Origin: Tenderia sp965602225 | GTDB lineage: Bacteria > Pseudomonadota > Gammaproteobacteria > Tenderiales > Tenderiaceae | DNA length: 50,820 nucleotides | Direction: 5' to 3' | NCBI GenBank assembly: GCA_965602225.1 | Contig: CBFCYE010000019.1 | Location: 1 to 50,820 of the forward strand | Part shown: piece after piece, positions 34,699 through 43,092 of the stretch | Numbering within the stretch: the first letter of the stretch is position 1 | How the letters are laid out: every line of letters begins with the position of its first letter | Program-made: the position numbers and the translations under genes | Notes under the pieces: model-generated | What the model saw: the letters and a program-made list of their open reading frames with translations, nothing else | The model's database searches: none | What the model was told of the DNA's origin: nothing

Positions 34699-36201
34699 TT
34701 AGGAATGGCGTTTCTGTCGGTTTGTGGTGTTGAGTTTTGCTTGCTTGTTTTTGTTAATGGTTTGGTCCTGGAATGAAGGTCTTCCCTTAAGGCTAGAAGC
34801 CTCAAAGTCCTTTAGTAATGATTGACTTACATCAGCTTCATTACAAGCGAGTTTGTTGCATAGCCCATCAAACAAAAGTTCGAATAGCCGTTTCAGTGAA
34901 ATATGGTGTGTTTGATCGGTGGTTATGAACAACCAATCACTTAAGGCGATAAACCGTTGAAATGGTTGCTCGGCAAAGATCATGTCTTTGGTATTTGAAA
35001 AACGCCCTGAGTTAATAATCATGTCCCAGTAGCGCGCCATCCGACTAAGTCTTTGCATGCCAATAAAATCAATCAGGTTGTTGTTGAGGATGTTGTATGG
35101 CGGCGCGGGATTAAATCGCAGTTGGAATTCTTCGCTATGACGAATGATGGGCGAACCACGCAGACGTTTGAGTATGCCGATTTGTATTTCGTGTGGGTTG
35201 AGTTTTATTAAACGATCCAGGCCATTGGCAAAACTGTTGATGTCTTCACCCGGCAGGCCAATGATAAGGTCGGCATGAATGTGGGCGTTGGTTTCGGTTC
35301 GGATCCATTGCAGGTTTTGTTCTGTTTTTGCATCATCCTGGCGACGACTGACAAGAGCCTGCGTTTGTGGATTAAAGCTTTGCACGCCAACCTCAAATTG
35401 CAGGCTGTGCGGTGGAAATTTTTTAATAACCTCTTTAATTCTATCCGGCAGGTGGTCAGGGATAAGTTCAAAATGGAGGAATAGATTTTCATCCATGCGG
35501 GCAAGAAAAAAATCGAGTATGCGAATACTGTTGTCAATTTTTAGATTGAAGGTGCGGTCGACAAATTTGAAATGACGTACACCACGATCATAAAGTGATG
35601 TTAGCTGCTCAAGGAAAAGATCGAGATCAAATGGCCAGGCAGTTTTGTCTAATGCCGACAGACAAAACTCACATTTAAATGGGCAGCCGCGCGAGGCTTC
35701 GACGTAAATGATCCTGTGGGCGATGTCATCATCATTGTATAGATGGTAAGGAAACTTTATCTCGGCAAGATTGACCGTCTGCTGTGGAATGAACTTGTCG
35801 GCAATGGCTTTGTTGCTTAAAAGTTTTTCGCATAGGTCTCTGAACGAAGTTTCACTGGCGCCAGCAATGACATAGTCGGCATCCCTACAAATAGCTTGTT
35901 GCTGTTGTTCAAAGCTGACCTCGGGGCCGCCAATAACAATGATCGTTTCCGGACTGACCTGTTTGATGATGCTGACGATCTTGGTGGTCTCTTCAATATT
36001 CCAGATGTAAACACCAAGGCCAATGATCTTTGGTTTTTTTAACAGTAATTTTTCGGCAATATCGATGGGCCGTTCGTGGATGGTGAATTCGATGATGTCG
36101 CAGTCATCCTCGTAGTCACCGAGATTGGCCTTGAGATAACGTAGACCGAAGGCGCTGTGGATATAGCGGGCATTGAGGGTGCTGAGGACGATAGAAGGCA
36201 T
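34699..36201 (-). CDS. B12-binding radical SAM protein (DUF4080-type)
   Basis: A 500-residue enzyme. Residues ~1-135 form a cobalamin-binding domain (IIGLGVYIWNIEETTKIVSI, VIGGPEVSFE). The radical SAM domain has the [4Fe-4S] motif RGCPFKCEFC with Cys173, Cys177 and Cys180, then HFELIPDHLPD and ADLIIGLPGEDINSF. The C-terminal ~150 residues resemble DUF4080. The substrate is unknown. The last 40 residues are Lys/Asn-rich. It is divergent from tmcA. Confidence 0.88.
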   Translation of the reverse strand: MPSIVLSTLNARYIHSAFGLRYLKANLGDYEDDCDIIEFTIHERPIDIAEKLLLKKPKIIGLGVYIWNIEETTKIVSIIKQVSPETIIVIGGPEVSFEQQQQAICRDADYVIAGASETSFRDLCEKLLSNKAIADKFIPQQTVNLAEIKFPYHLYNDDDIAHRIIYVEASRGCPFKCEFCLSALDKTAWPFDLDLFLEQLTSLYDRGVRHFKFVDRTFNLKIDNSIRILDFFLARMDENLFLHFELIPDHLPDRIKEVIKKFPPHSLQFEVGVQSFNPQTQALVSRRQDDAKTEQNLQWIRTETNAHIHADLIIGLPGEDINSFANGLDRLIKLNPHEIQIGILKRLRGSPIIRHSEEFQLRFNPAPPYNILNNNLIDFIGMQRLSRMARYWDMIINSGRFSNTKDMIFAEQPFQRFIALSDWLFITTDQTHHISLKRLFELLFDGLCNKLACNEADVSQSLLKDFEASSLKGRPSFQDQTINKNKQAKLNTTNRQKRHS

Positions 36202-36292
36202 GGCCGCATTTTACTCGATTGCTGGCTGTTTGGCATGTCCCTGTGTCATGTGGTCGTCGTGTTAATATTGCCGCAGTAGTTTTAGGGGCCTT

Positions 36293-38485
36293 ATGTCTGA
36301 TCCATCTTCAAAATACGCTGCCATTATTGCGCTGGCCCTGGCCCAGCGAGATCAAGCGCGGCACACAAATCAGCGTCGTGGTCTGGTGCTAAGTGGCACT
36401 GCGGCCTGGTGTGCTGATGTTGCCTACAAGGTGGCCTCTCATTTTGATGGGCGACAGCTGTGGGTGACGCGTCAGCCGCCTGAGGCTGTTGAGGCATGTG
36501 TCGGGCGTGAGGTGTTGCAACATCTGGGTGGCGAAGTAGAGCTGCTGGTCTATGATTGTCACGATGGTTTTGATGTTGATGCCTTTGCTGCCGCATCGGG
36601 TTTGATTCGCGGTGGCGGTTTGCTGTTGTTGCTGACGCCGCCGTTGGCTGCCTGGCCGCTGCAGGTAGACCCGGAGGCCGAGCGGTTTTTTAAAACGGAT
36701 TGTACTGCCAGTCAATTTATCAAACGTTTTATCAAGATTGCCAGGGTTTCTGCTGCGTTGTTGATGTTGGCTGAGAATGAGCCCCTGCCTGCTCTTGCAG
36801 AGATTGATGAGTCCAGTGTGGTTTTGCCTGATCTTGATGGCCCATGCCGAACGCTGGATCAGCGGGCAGCGGTGGCTGCGATTGTTGGGTTAGGTTGTGG
36901 GCAATCACAAGCCCCTTTGGTGCTGGTTTCAGATCGCGGTCGAGGCAAGTCTTCGGCACTGGGGATTGCTGCGGCGCAATTGTTGCAGCAGGGTTGTAAA
37001 ACCATTTTTATCACCGCACCGCGTTTGGCTTCAGTCGATGCGCTGTTTGAACATGCTCGTCGGCTATTGCCAGAGGCATCCGCTAGTCGTGGCTTGCTGG
37101 AATACGGTGATGCCTGTCTTAGATTTATTGCGCCAGATGAATTGATAGAGACGGCTCCTGAGGTGGATCTATTATTGGTGGATGAGGCGGCAGCGATTCC
37201 AACGCCTATGCTGGAAAAAATGTTGTCACATTATCAGCGGCTGGTGTTTGCTACCACTGTGCATGGTTATGAGGGTACCGGGCGTGGTTTTGCCTTGCGA
37301 TTTTATAAGGTGCTTGATAGGCAGAGACCTGGCTGGCAGCAGTTGCGTTTGCAACAGCCGATACGCTGGGCCGAAGATGATGCGCTGGAACGGTTTGTTT
37401 TTGATGCGCTGTTATTGAATGCGGCAATCGCTTCACAAGATCAATTGGCCGGTCTTGATCTATCTCTATGCCAGATTGATTCTGTTAGCAGTGCGAATTT
37501 AATGGGCGATCAACAGTTATTGTCTGAGGTGTTTGGTCTGTTGGTGCTGGCGCATTATCGCACCCGCCCCAATGATCTACGCCAGTTGCTGGACAGTCCT
37601 GATCTGCAGTTGTATGTCATGTCTTACCAGCAACATGTGGTGGCCGTCGTGTTGTTGGGTGTTGAGGGAGGTATTGATGCGCCGTTGGCTCGTTCTATCT
37701 ATCAGGGCTGGCGACGTTTGCAGGGGCATTTGATTCCACAGTCACTGGCAACACATGCTGGTCTGGTTGAGGCGCCAGCGCTGCGCTATTTGCGCATCAT
37801 GCGCATCGCGGTTCATCCACTAGTGCAGAATCAGGGTTTGGGTTCGGCCTTGATCAGGCATGTTTGTGAAACGGTAACGGAGAACGATTGTGATTGTGTT
37901 GGCACCAGTTTTGGTTTGACTGCAGAACTGTTACGTTTTTGGCAGGCGCTGGATTTTGTACCGGTGCGTTTGGGTTTGACGCGTGAGCACAGTAGCGGCA
38001 GCCATTCGCTGATTATGTTGCACCCTGTCTCTGCGTCAGGCCAACAATTGTTGCTAAAGGCGCATCAGCGTATGCAACAACAGTTGCCGGTTTTACTAAC
38101 AGATTGTTTGTCTGGCTTTGATGCGCAGTTGGCAGAAATGCTGATGCTCGATTCGCTTGAATCTGCGACAACCATGACGGAGATTGACTGGCAGGATGTT
38201 GTTAGTTTTGCCTATGGCCTGCGGGGTTATGAATTTTGTATGCCGGCAATTGCGGGCTTTGTTGAAACGCTGCCGCGAGACTTGCCTGAATTAAATCTAA
38301 AACAACGTCAGTTATTGTTGGCTAAGGTGTTTGAGTTGCAGTCCTGGCCGGAGGTTGTGAAGTGTGTTGGTCTATCCGGTCGTGCCGAGGCAATAAAGTT
38401 GTTACGTGAAAGCTTGCGAGTGTTGCTTGAGATCTATGGCGATGATGCTTTGCTTGAAAATGTCAGAACATCACTTGATCTCTGA
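36293..38485 (+). CDS. tmcA: tRNA(Met) cytidine acetyltransferase TmcA
   Basis: TmcA makes N4-acetylcytidine at the wobble position of elongator tRNA-Met using acetyl-CoA and ATP. The 730-residue product has an N-terminal domain, an RNA-helicase-like module with Walker A LVSDRGRGKSSALG (from residue ~212) and Walker B LLLVDEAAAIPTP, and a GNAT module (MRIAVHPLVQNQGLGSALI, GTSFGLTAELLRFWQ). E. coli TmcA is 671 residues. AGGGG precedes the ATG. Its last 15 bases overlap the convergent greB. Confidence 0.95.
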   Translation: MSDPSSKYAAIIALALAQRDQARHTNQRRGLVLSGTAAWCADVAYKVASHFDGRQLWVTRQPPEAVEACVGREVLQHLGGEVELLVYDCHDGFDVDAFAAASGLIRGGGLLLLLTPPLAAWPLQVDPEAERFFKTDCTASQFIKRFIKIARVSAALLMLAENEPLPALAEIDESSVVLPDLDGPCRTLDQRAAVAAIVGLGCGQSQAPLVLVSDRGRGKSSALGIAAAQLLQQGCKTIFITAPRLASVDALFEHARRLLPEASASRGLLEYGDACLRFIAPDELIETAPEVDLLLVDEAAAIPTPMLEKMLSHYQRLVFATTVHGYEGTGRGFALRFYKVLDRQRPGWQQLRLQQPIRWAEDDALERFVFDALLLNAAIASQDQLAGLDLSLCQIDSVSSANLMGDQQLLSEVFGLLVLAHYRTRPNDLRQLLDSPDLQLYVMSYQQHVVAVVLLGVEGGIDAPLARSIYQGWRRLQGHLIPQSLATHAGLVEAPALRYLRIMRIAVHPLVQNQGLGSALIRHVCETVTENDCDCVGTSFGLTAELLRFWQALDFVPVRLGLTREHSSGSHSLIMLHPVSASGQQLLLKAHQRMQQQLPVLLTDCLSGFDAQLAEMLMLDSLESATTMTEIDWQDVVSFAYGLRGYEFCMPAIAGFVETLPRDLPELNLKQRQLLLAKVFELQSWPEVVKCVGLSGRAEAIKLLRESLRVLLEIYGDDALLENVRTSLDL

Positions 38486-38974
38486 ATAAGAGATCTCGCT
38501 AACGTAATAGAGCTTGTCGCCTTTAGGGGTGTGTACACTCACCTCGTCATCAATACGTTTTTTCATCAGCGCCTTGGCCATCGGCGCGTCCATGCTGATG
38601 AAGCCTTTATCGAGATTAAATTCATCGGGGCCAGCGATGCGATAAACAGATTCATTGCCGTCTTCATCTTCCAGTCTGACCCAGGCACCAAAAAAGATAG
38701 CGCCCTGATCGCTAGGCAGATCTCTTACTACTTTTAGGTCTGGCAGGCGTTTTTGTAGATAACGTACTCGCCGATCGATCTCGCGCAGTTCTTTTTTACG
38801 ATACATTATTTCTGCATTTTCGGAACGATCGCCCTCTGCCGCTGCTGCCGTCAGTGCGATGGTGACGAGATGACGGCGCTTCCATAGTCCATCCAGTTCA
38901 TTCTGTAGGGTCTGGAAACCATCGGCTGTGATGTATGGCGATGATTTTGGTTGGGGTGGTCTGTAGCGGCCCAT
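38471..38974 (-). CDS. greB: Transcript cleavage factor GreB
   Basis: A 167-residue Gre factor. The N-terminal coiled coil contains the GDRSENAEIMYRKKELREID tip with the acidic pair Asp-Glu that reaches the RNA polymerase active centre; the C-terminal FKBP-like domain contains the SMDAPMAKALMKK segment. The basic patch and RRVRYLQKRL favour GreB over GreA. It rescues backtracked polymerase. The ATG at 38974 is chosen (a TTG at 38980 is the only longer start), with AGGA nine bases upstream. Confidence 0.93.
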   Translation of the reverse strand: MGRYRPPQPKSSPYITADGFQTLQNELDGLWKRRHLVTIALTAAAAEGDRSENAEIMYRKKELREIDRRVRYLQKRLPDLKVVRDLPSDQGAIFFGAWVRLEDEDGNESVYRIAGPDEFNLDKGFISMDAPMAKALMKKRIDDEVSVHTPKGDKLYYVSEISYSEIK

Positions 38975-39004
38975 ATGCAATAATCCTGCTGTTTATTGGC
39001 AGCT

Positions 39005-39406
39005 CTATGTTAGCTGGATTTTTTCACCTAGCTGAGTCTCAATCCATTCAATGGCGCTGTTACGGTCATTGAATAGTTCAGTTTTAAAGCTGCTTTCTTT
39101 GATGAAGGTCTTCCATATCTCTGCGGCATCAAGTGTTACTTGTGTCGGCGAGACAATGGCGATGATGATATTGGGATTGATCTTGGCTGCTTGATTATCA
39201 AGCTTGGCAATTGCTTTTAGATCTTTGACGCTGACAAAATATTTATCGCAACCTGTTCTGTCGATTAGTTGATATCTTTGTTTGTGAAGGGAGTCACGAT
39301 TGTAGATGTCAGGATAGATTTCGATAATATCTTTGCCATAAATATCACCAGTGGCGAGTATCTCGACACCTTTGCCATTATTCACATGATTGACCTGGAT
39401 AGCCAT
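39005..39406 (-). CDS. Hypothetical protein, possible SpoIIAA/STAS-like fold
   Basis: A 133-residue soluble protein with alternating strands and helices: GVEILATGDIYGKDIIEIYP, RYQLIDRTGCDKYFVSV, INPNIIIAIVSPTQVTLDAA, EIWKTFIKE and FNDRNSAIEWIETQL. This order resembles SpoIIAA-like STAS proteins, but no diagnostic motif is present, so the assignment is tentative. The ribosome site is weak. It lies 30 bases upstream of greB on the same strand. Confidence 0.6.
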   Translation of the reverse strand: MAIQVNHVNNGKGVEILATGDIYGKDIIEIYPDIYNRDSLHKQRYQLIDRTGCDKYFVSVKDLKAIAKLDNQAAKINPNIIIAIVSPTQVTLDAAEIWKTFIKESSFKTELFNDRNSAIEWIETQLGEKIQLT

Positions 39407-39440
39407 TTTATTAGTCTTTTAATGAATGTGTGCTTGTGGT

Positions 39441-39953
39441 TTATGGGAGGATCGTTAGTGTTGTTTGTGCTTTATCATGGCCGATGAAATTAGCCTCAAG
39501 GGTGTAACTGCCTGCGGGGATGTCGTTGTATTGGAGAACAGTGGTTGCAACGCCATCTATCAATTCTACAGTTTCTGTCGGGATAGTCTGATTCCATGTG
39601 TAGGTAATGGTTTGAATGTCGGTTGGGCCGAGAATTAAAGTTGTCGGATCTGGATCGAAAGTTCTGAATTCCGACCACTGCCAGGTTGCGGTGCCTGCGC
39701 CATCCCTGATAATGAAGTCGTGTTGCTGTCCGTTTGAAAAGCTTAGTGTCTTTGTTGAGGTGCTGTCATTTTTTATCGACAGGGTCATGTTGATTTCATC
39801 GCCCGGATAAAAAGTGTCTGCGGTTTGATTGAACTTGTCACGCATGTAGACGGATGTGATGAGGCCGTTGTCGACATCTTTGTTGCAGCCGTTCAATAAT
39901 AGTAGCGCCATGATTGCGCCGCACACGGTTTGGAAAAATAGTTTGTTGCTCAT
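39441..39953 (-). CDS. Lipoprotein with BsuPI-like domain
   Basis: A 170-residue lipoprotein (lipobox LLNGC, Cys23). The β-sandwich region DEINMTLSIKNDSTSTKTLS, then FSNGQQHDFIIRD, YTWNQT and PAGSYTLEANF matches the BsuPI (intracellular protease inhibitor) family in strand order and key residues. Inhibition of proteases is not proven for such proteins in proteobacteria. It stands in a minus-strand run after the 388-residue gene, from which it is separated by 50 bases. Confidence 0.75.
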   Translation of the reverse strand: MSNKLFFQTVCGAIMALLLLNGCNKDVDNGLITSVYMRDKFNQTADTFYPGDEINMTLSIKNDSTSTKTLSFSNGQQHDFIIRDGAGTATWQWSEFRTFDPDPTTLILGPTDIQTITYTWNQTIPTETVELIDGVATTVLQYNDIPAGSYTLEANFIGHDKAQTTLTILP

Positions 39954-40003
39954 GATAAATTCTTGCTCGCTGATATTTTTTTGCTGCGTAATTGTTTGTG
40001 CTG

Positions 40004-41170
40004 TTAGTCAATGGCCCTGACGGCAAAGGATAGTGATTCGCCAGGAAAGTCATCAATACAAAACACGGTGTGCCAACAGCAATCATCGATACTCTTTTGT
40101 GGCAGCAGGATGACGTCGCCGGAATTGACGATATAACCATAGCCTTTCTCAAACAGGTGGCGATAAAATTCCGGGCAACGGTTGATTAACAGTTCCAGTG
40201 GGTCGTTGTCGCGGTCGTCAAGCCAAGTGTTGAGTTGGTCACGATCAGCGCTCTTTTGTTTGAGTTCGGACAGCATGGTTTCGTCCAATAAGTTGCTCAG
40301 GGTTGTGCTGTTGCTCGCATCGCTAACGAATGTTTGAATCTCGTCGATTAACTGGGCCTTTGAACAGGCCAGCCAGCCGGTGCTGCCGTGCACCTGGGCG
40401 AAGACCACGCCGAGGTGGCCACGCTCTACATCTTGATGAAACTGGGCGCCGCCATTGGGGGCATTGAAGTAGATGATGCGTTCGACATAGGCCAGCTTTT
40501 CCGTGTCGAGTACGGTTTGCATGAATGTTTCCAGCTGGGTGTTGTTGCTGATGATGGCTGACTCGGGAAAGATGGCATCGGTGAGTTGGGCGGCGTAGTG
40601 CTGACGATTGAGGTCAGCAGCAACATCTTCGAAACCGACCATGCCGAATGAAAAGCGAAATCGTAGTGAGGCGTCGTCATCTTCAAACGACAGCCAGGAT
40701 GCCTTGCACCACAGGTTTTCGGCGATGACTTCATCACCGTCGACGGCATCGTATTCGATGGTTTCAATCTCTTGGGCATCGCCTTCATCCTGAAAACTGG
40801 CCAGCATCTCAAATTGCGCTGTGGTTCGGTCTATATAAGGCGGCTGCTCAAATAGCTCGGCCACTTCGGCACCTTCGGCAATGGCTGCCATTAGCCCCAG
40901 GGCTTGTTTGATATTGGCTTGCTGCGCGGGCAACTCGGCGGCGACATAAGCTGGTAAGGCGTAGGCGGCGGAGTTTTGCCAGGCCTTGGCTGCGGCCTTG
41001 GCATCTATGTTGTCTTGTTCGGGGCGTTCTGCAACCCAGCCCAGTGCGGTGCCGCGGCGTTTCAGTAAGACTGGTGGTTTTAGTCCCTGAAGCTGTGCTG
41101 CTGCACTGGCTTTGTTGGCGCTAGCCTCGGGGCCAGCGATATAGACTACTTGGTGGTCGGTTGTGGACAT
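40004..41170 (-). CDS. Hypothetical protein, possible Fe(II)/2-oxoglutarate-dependent oxygenase (cupin/JmjC-like)
   Basis: A 388-residue cytoplasmic protein that I do not recognise as a named family. In the C-terminal half FNAPNGGAQFHQDVERGHLG gives an HxD pair (His245, Asp247), DDCCWHTVFC gives a distal His367, and GESLSFAVR places Arg385 where a 2-oxoglutarate-binding Arg would lie. This is the facial triad order of double-stranded β-helix oxygenases; the call is an inference. The N-terminal ~110 residues are Ala-rich and helical. Its 3' neighbour is the BsuPI-like lipoprotein gene. Confidence 0.55.
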   Translation of the reverse strand: MSTTDHQVVYIAGPEASANKASAAAQLQGLKPPVLLKRRGTALGWVAERPEQDNIDAKAAAKAWQNSAAYALPAYVAAELPAQQANIKQALGLMAAIAEGAEVAELFEQPPYIDRTTAQFEMLASFQDEGDAQEIETIEYDAVDGDEVIAENLWCKASWLSFEDDDASLRFRFSFGMVGFEDVAADLNRQHYAAQLTDAIFPESAIISNNTQLETFMQTVLDTEKLAYVERIIYFNAPNGGAQFHQDVERGHLGVVFAQVHGSTGWLACSKAQLIDEIQTFVSDASNSTTLSNLLDETMLSELKQKSADRDQLNTWLDDRDNDPLELLINRCPEFYRHLFEKGYGYIVNSGDVILLPQKSIDDCCWHTVFCIDDFPGESLSFAVRAID

Positions 41171-41293
41171 GTCTGTTCCAGTTGTCGCTCAGAAGGCGTA
41201 ATGATAACGCTTGCGTGGTTGCAGCACTACTTGATTGAGTGATGGATTGAGCTGTGGATTGAGTTGTGACGGGGTTTCCGAGACAATGGCGCG

Positions 41294-41989
41294 ATGTCTG
41301 CCCTGCCCCCCTACTCTGTTCGTGTCAGTTTGCGTGCCAAGCGGTTGCAAATGAAGGTCTTGCCGTCGGGCAAGGTTGAGGTGGTGGTGCCTAAACGTTT
41401 TAATCTCAAGCACGTGCCGGCCTTTGTTGCCGAGCATAGGCAGTGGTTGCAGTTTCATCTCGGCAAGATGGCGGCAAACTATGTTGAGCAACCGTTGTTA
41501 CCTGAATCGATTTGCTTTCAGGCCACTGGTGAGTCTTGGCAGCTTGGCTTTGTTGGTGCTCCGCGTTGCCGGGTGACTGAGCCGGCGGCCGGGCTGTTAA
41601 AGGTGTCTGGGCCGGATGAGCGGTCTGCTCGTCCGGCCTTGCAGCAGTGGTTGCAGCGGCGGGCTAAGCAGGTCTTGCCTGACTGGCTGGAACAGGTCAG
41701 TGCCGAGCTGGAGCTGGGTTTTAATCGGGTGGCGGTGCGGGGCCAGAAGACGCGTTGGGGCAGTTGCTCGGCGCAGAAGAATATCAATCTCAACCGGGCC
41801 TTACTGTTTGTTTCACCCGAGGCGGTGCGTTATCTGATGATTCACGAACTGTGTCATACGGTGCATCTGAATCACTCGTCACGTTTTTGGGCTTTGGTGG
41901 CGAGCAAAATGCCTGGATATAAACAGCATGAGGTTGAGCTGCGCCAGGCGATGTCTGTTATCCCCGCCTGGGCCTTGGGTGCGGATTAG
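41294..41989 (+). CDS. YgjP-type zinc metallopeptidase (DUF45)
   Basis: A 231-residue protein with the YgjP/DUF45 signature: KTRWGSCSAQKNINLNRALL followed by the zinc motif MIHELCHTVHLNHSSRFW (His184, Glu185, His188, His194). It is related to SprT/WLM-type proteases; the natural substrate is unknown. The C terminus ends in a Pro/Trp-rich tail. A single gene, divergent from the 388-residue gene. Confidence 0.9.
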   Translation: MSALPPYSVRVSLRAKRLQMKVLPSGKVEVVVPKRFNLKHVPAFVAEHRQWLQFHLGKMAANYVEQPLLPESICFQATGESWQLGFVGAPRCRVTEPAAGLLKVSGPDERSARPALQQWLQRRAKQVLPDWLEQVSAELELGFNRVAVRGQKTRWGSCSAQKNINLNRALLFVSPEAVRYLMIHELCHTVHLNHSSRFWALVASKMPGYKQHEVELRQAMSVIPAWALGAD

Positions 41990-42129
41990 CGCCCTCTCAT
42001 TGACGGGGCTGCGGCCTTGTTATCTTCAACGTACTCATTTGCTGTGGCTTGTTATACTACGGCGCTGAAATCAGTTGTAAAACTTGAAATGACTGCTTGC
42101 CGTTTTCCGGCCAAGTGTGTGGAGGTCGA

Positions 42130-42279
42130 ATGAAAGTAATCGTTATTGAAATCACCATGTTGGTGTTGTGTATAGCATTTATGGTTTATCTGGCCAGGGA
42201 TGATCGCAATAATCGTCGCCTGCGTGAGGAAGAAGATCGGCAAAAGGCGCTACAGCAGGCCGATTCGCACCAGGACTAA
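42130..42279 (+). CDS. Small single-helix membrane protein, 49 residues
   Basis: GGAGG at 42121-42125 precedes the ATG at 42130. The product is one membrane helix (VIVIEITMLVLCIAFMVYLA) followed by a charged tail (RDDRNNRRLREEEDRQKALQ). N-in or N-out cannot be told with certainty. A longer frame from 42097 has no ribosome site. The last four bases overlap the convergent EEP-family gene. No family recognised. Confidence 0.65.
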   Translation: MKVIVIEITMLVLCIAFMVYLARDDRNNRRLREEEDRQKALQQADSHQD

Positions 42280-43082
42280 CCGCTGATGTGGATATCCCTG
42301 GGCAGGGTGATCTCCATGGCAATCGGCAGATGATCTGACATGGCCTCATTGAGGACCTTGACCTCTTCTACCTGAACTGCCGAGGTGGTGAGAATATGAT
42401 CGATATTGCGGGCCGGGCGCCAGCTGGGAAAGGTAAGCAGGTTTTCCAGTGGCAGGCAGAGATCGGTTTTGGCAAATAGACTGGCCATTTCGTCGCTCTC
42501 GACAGCACAGTTGAAATCCCCCATGACACAGGCGTGTGGATGTTCGTTGACCAGCTCGGCAATAAAGTCGAGTTGTTGCTGGCGGGCCCGTTTGCCCAGC
42601 GCCAGATGCACCATAAACAGGGCCAGACTGTTGTCATGCTGGCCAAGGCGCATCATTAATGCCCCCCGGCCCGGCATCCTGCCCGGCAGTTTGTATTCGA
42701 TGGTTTCACTGGGCTGGAATTTACTCAGCATGCCATTGCTGTGCTGGGCCAGTTTGCCCAGATTGCGATTGGTCTGGTTGTACCAGAATGGGAAACCGCC
42801 GTGCTGGGCCAGATATTCAACCTGATTGATGAACTGGCTGCGCAGGCTGCCGCCATCCACTTCCTGCAGACCGACGATGTCATAATCACTGACTAGGCGG
42901 GCGATACGATCCAGATTATCAAAGCATTGAGAATGAGGCAGGATGTGTTTCCAGCTCTGGGTCAGGTAGTGGCGTCGGCGGGTCGAGGCAATCGCCACCT
43001 GAATATTAAAGCTCATTAGCTTGATTTTGCGCCCCGCCTCAACGGCATCGGCCGGTAGGGTGGCGCGTTTGGATTCTGGCAT
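42276..43082 (-). CDS. Endonuclease/exonuclease/phosphatase family protein
   Basis: A 268-residue EEP-fold hydrolase. Active-site blocks are LMSFNIQVAI (Asn), VGLQEVDGG (Glu), MVHLALGKRARQQQLDFI, VMGDFNCAVES (Asp-x-Asn) and the final SDHLPIAMEI (Asp-His). Substrate could be nucleic acid or a phosphoester; not determined. An ATG at 43082 is chosen; a GTG at 43115 would overlap the acetolactate synthase gene by 23 bases. In Pseudomonas an EEP gene also lies near dsbA-engB. Confidence 0.85.
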   Translation of the reverse strand: MPESKRATLPADAVEAGRKIKLMSFNIQVAIASTRRRHYLTQSWKHILPHSQCFDNLDRIARLVSDYDIVGLQEVDGGSLRSQFINQVEYLAQHGGFPFWYNQTNRNLGKLAQHSNGMLSKFQPSETIEYKLPGRMPGRGALMMRLGQHDNSLALFMVHLALGKRARQQQLDFIAELVNEHPHACVMGDFNCAVESDEMASLFAKTDLCLPLENLLTFPSWRPARNIDHILTTSAVQVEEVKVLNEAMSDHLPIAMEITLPRDIHISG

Positions 43083-43092
43083 CAGTGGTCGA

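Noticed and set aside
34316..36201. RiPP precursor with radical SAM maturase
   Set aside because: The enzyme has a B12-binding domain and a DUF4080-like tail rather than a SPASM/RiPP-recognition domain, and a likely terminator separates the genes. The 60-residue protein has no clear leader-core layout.
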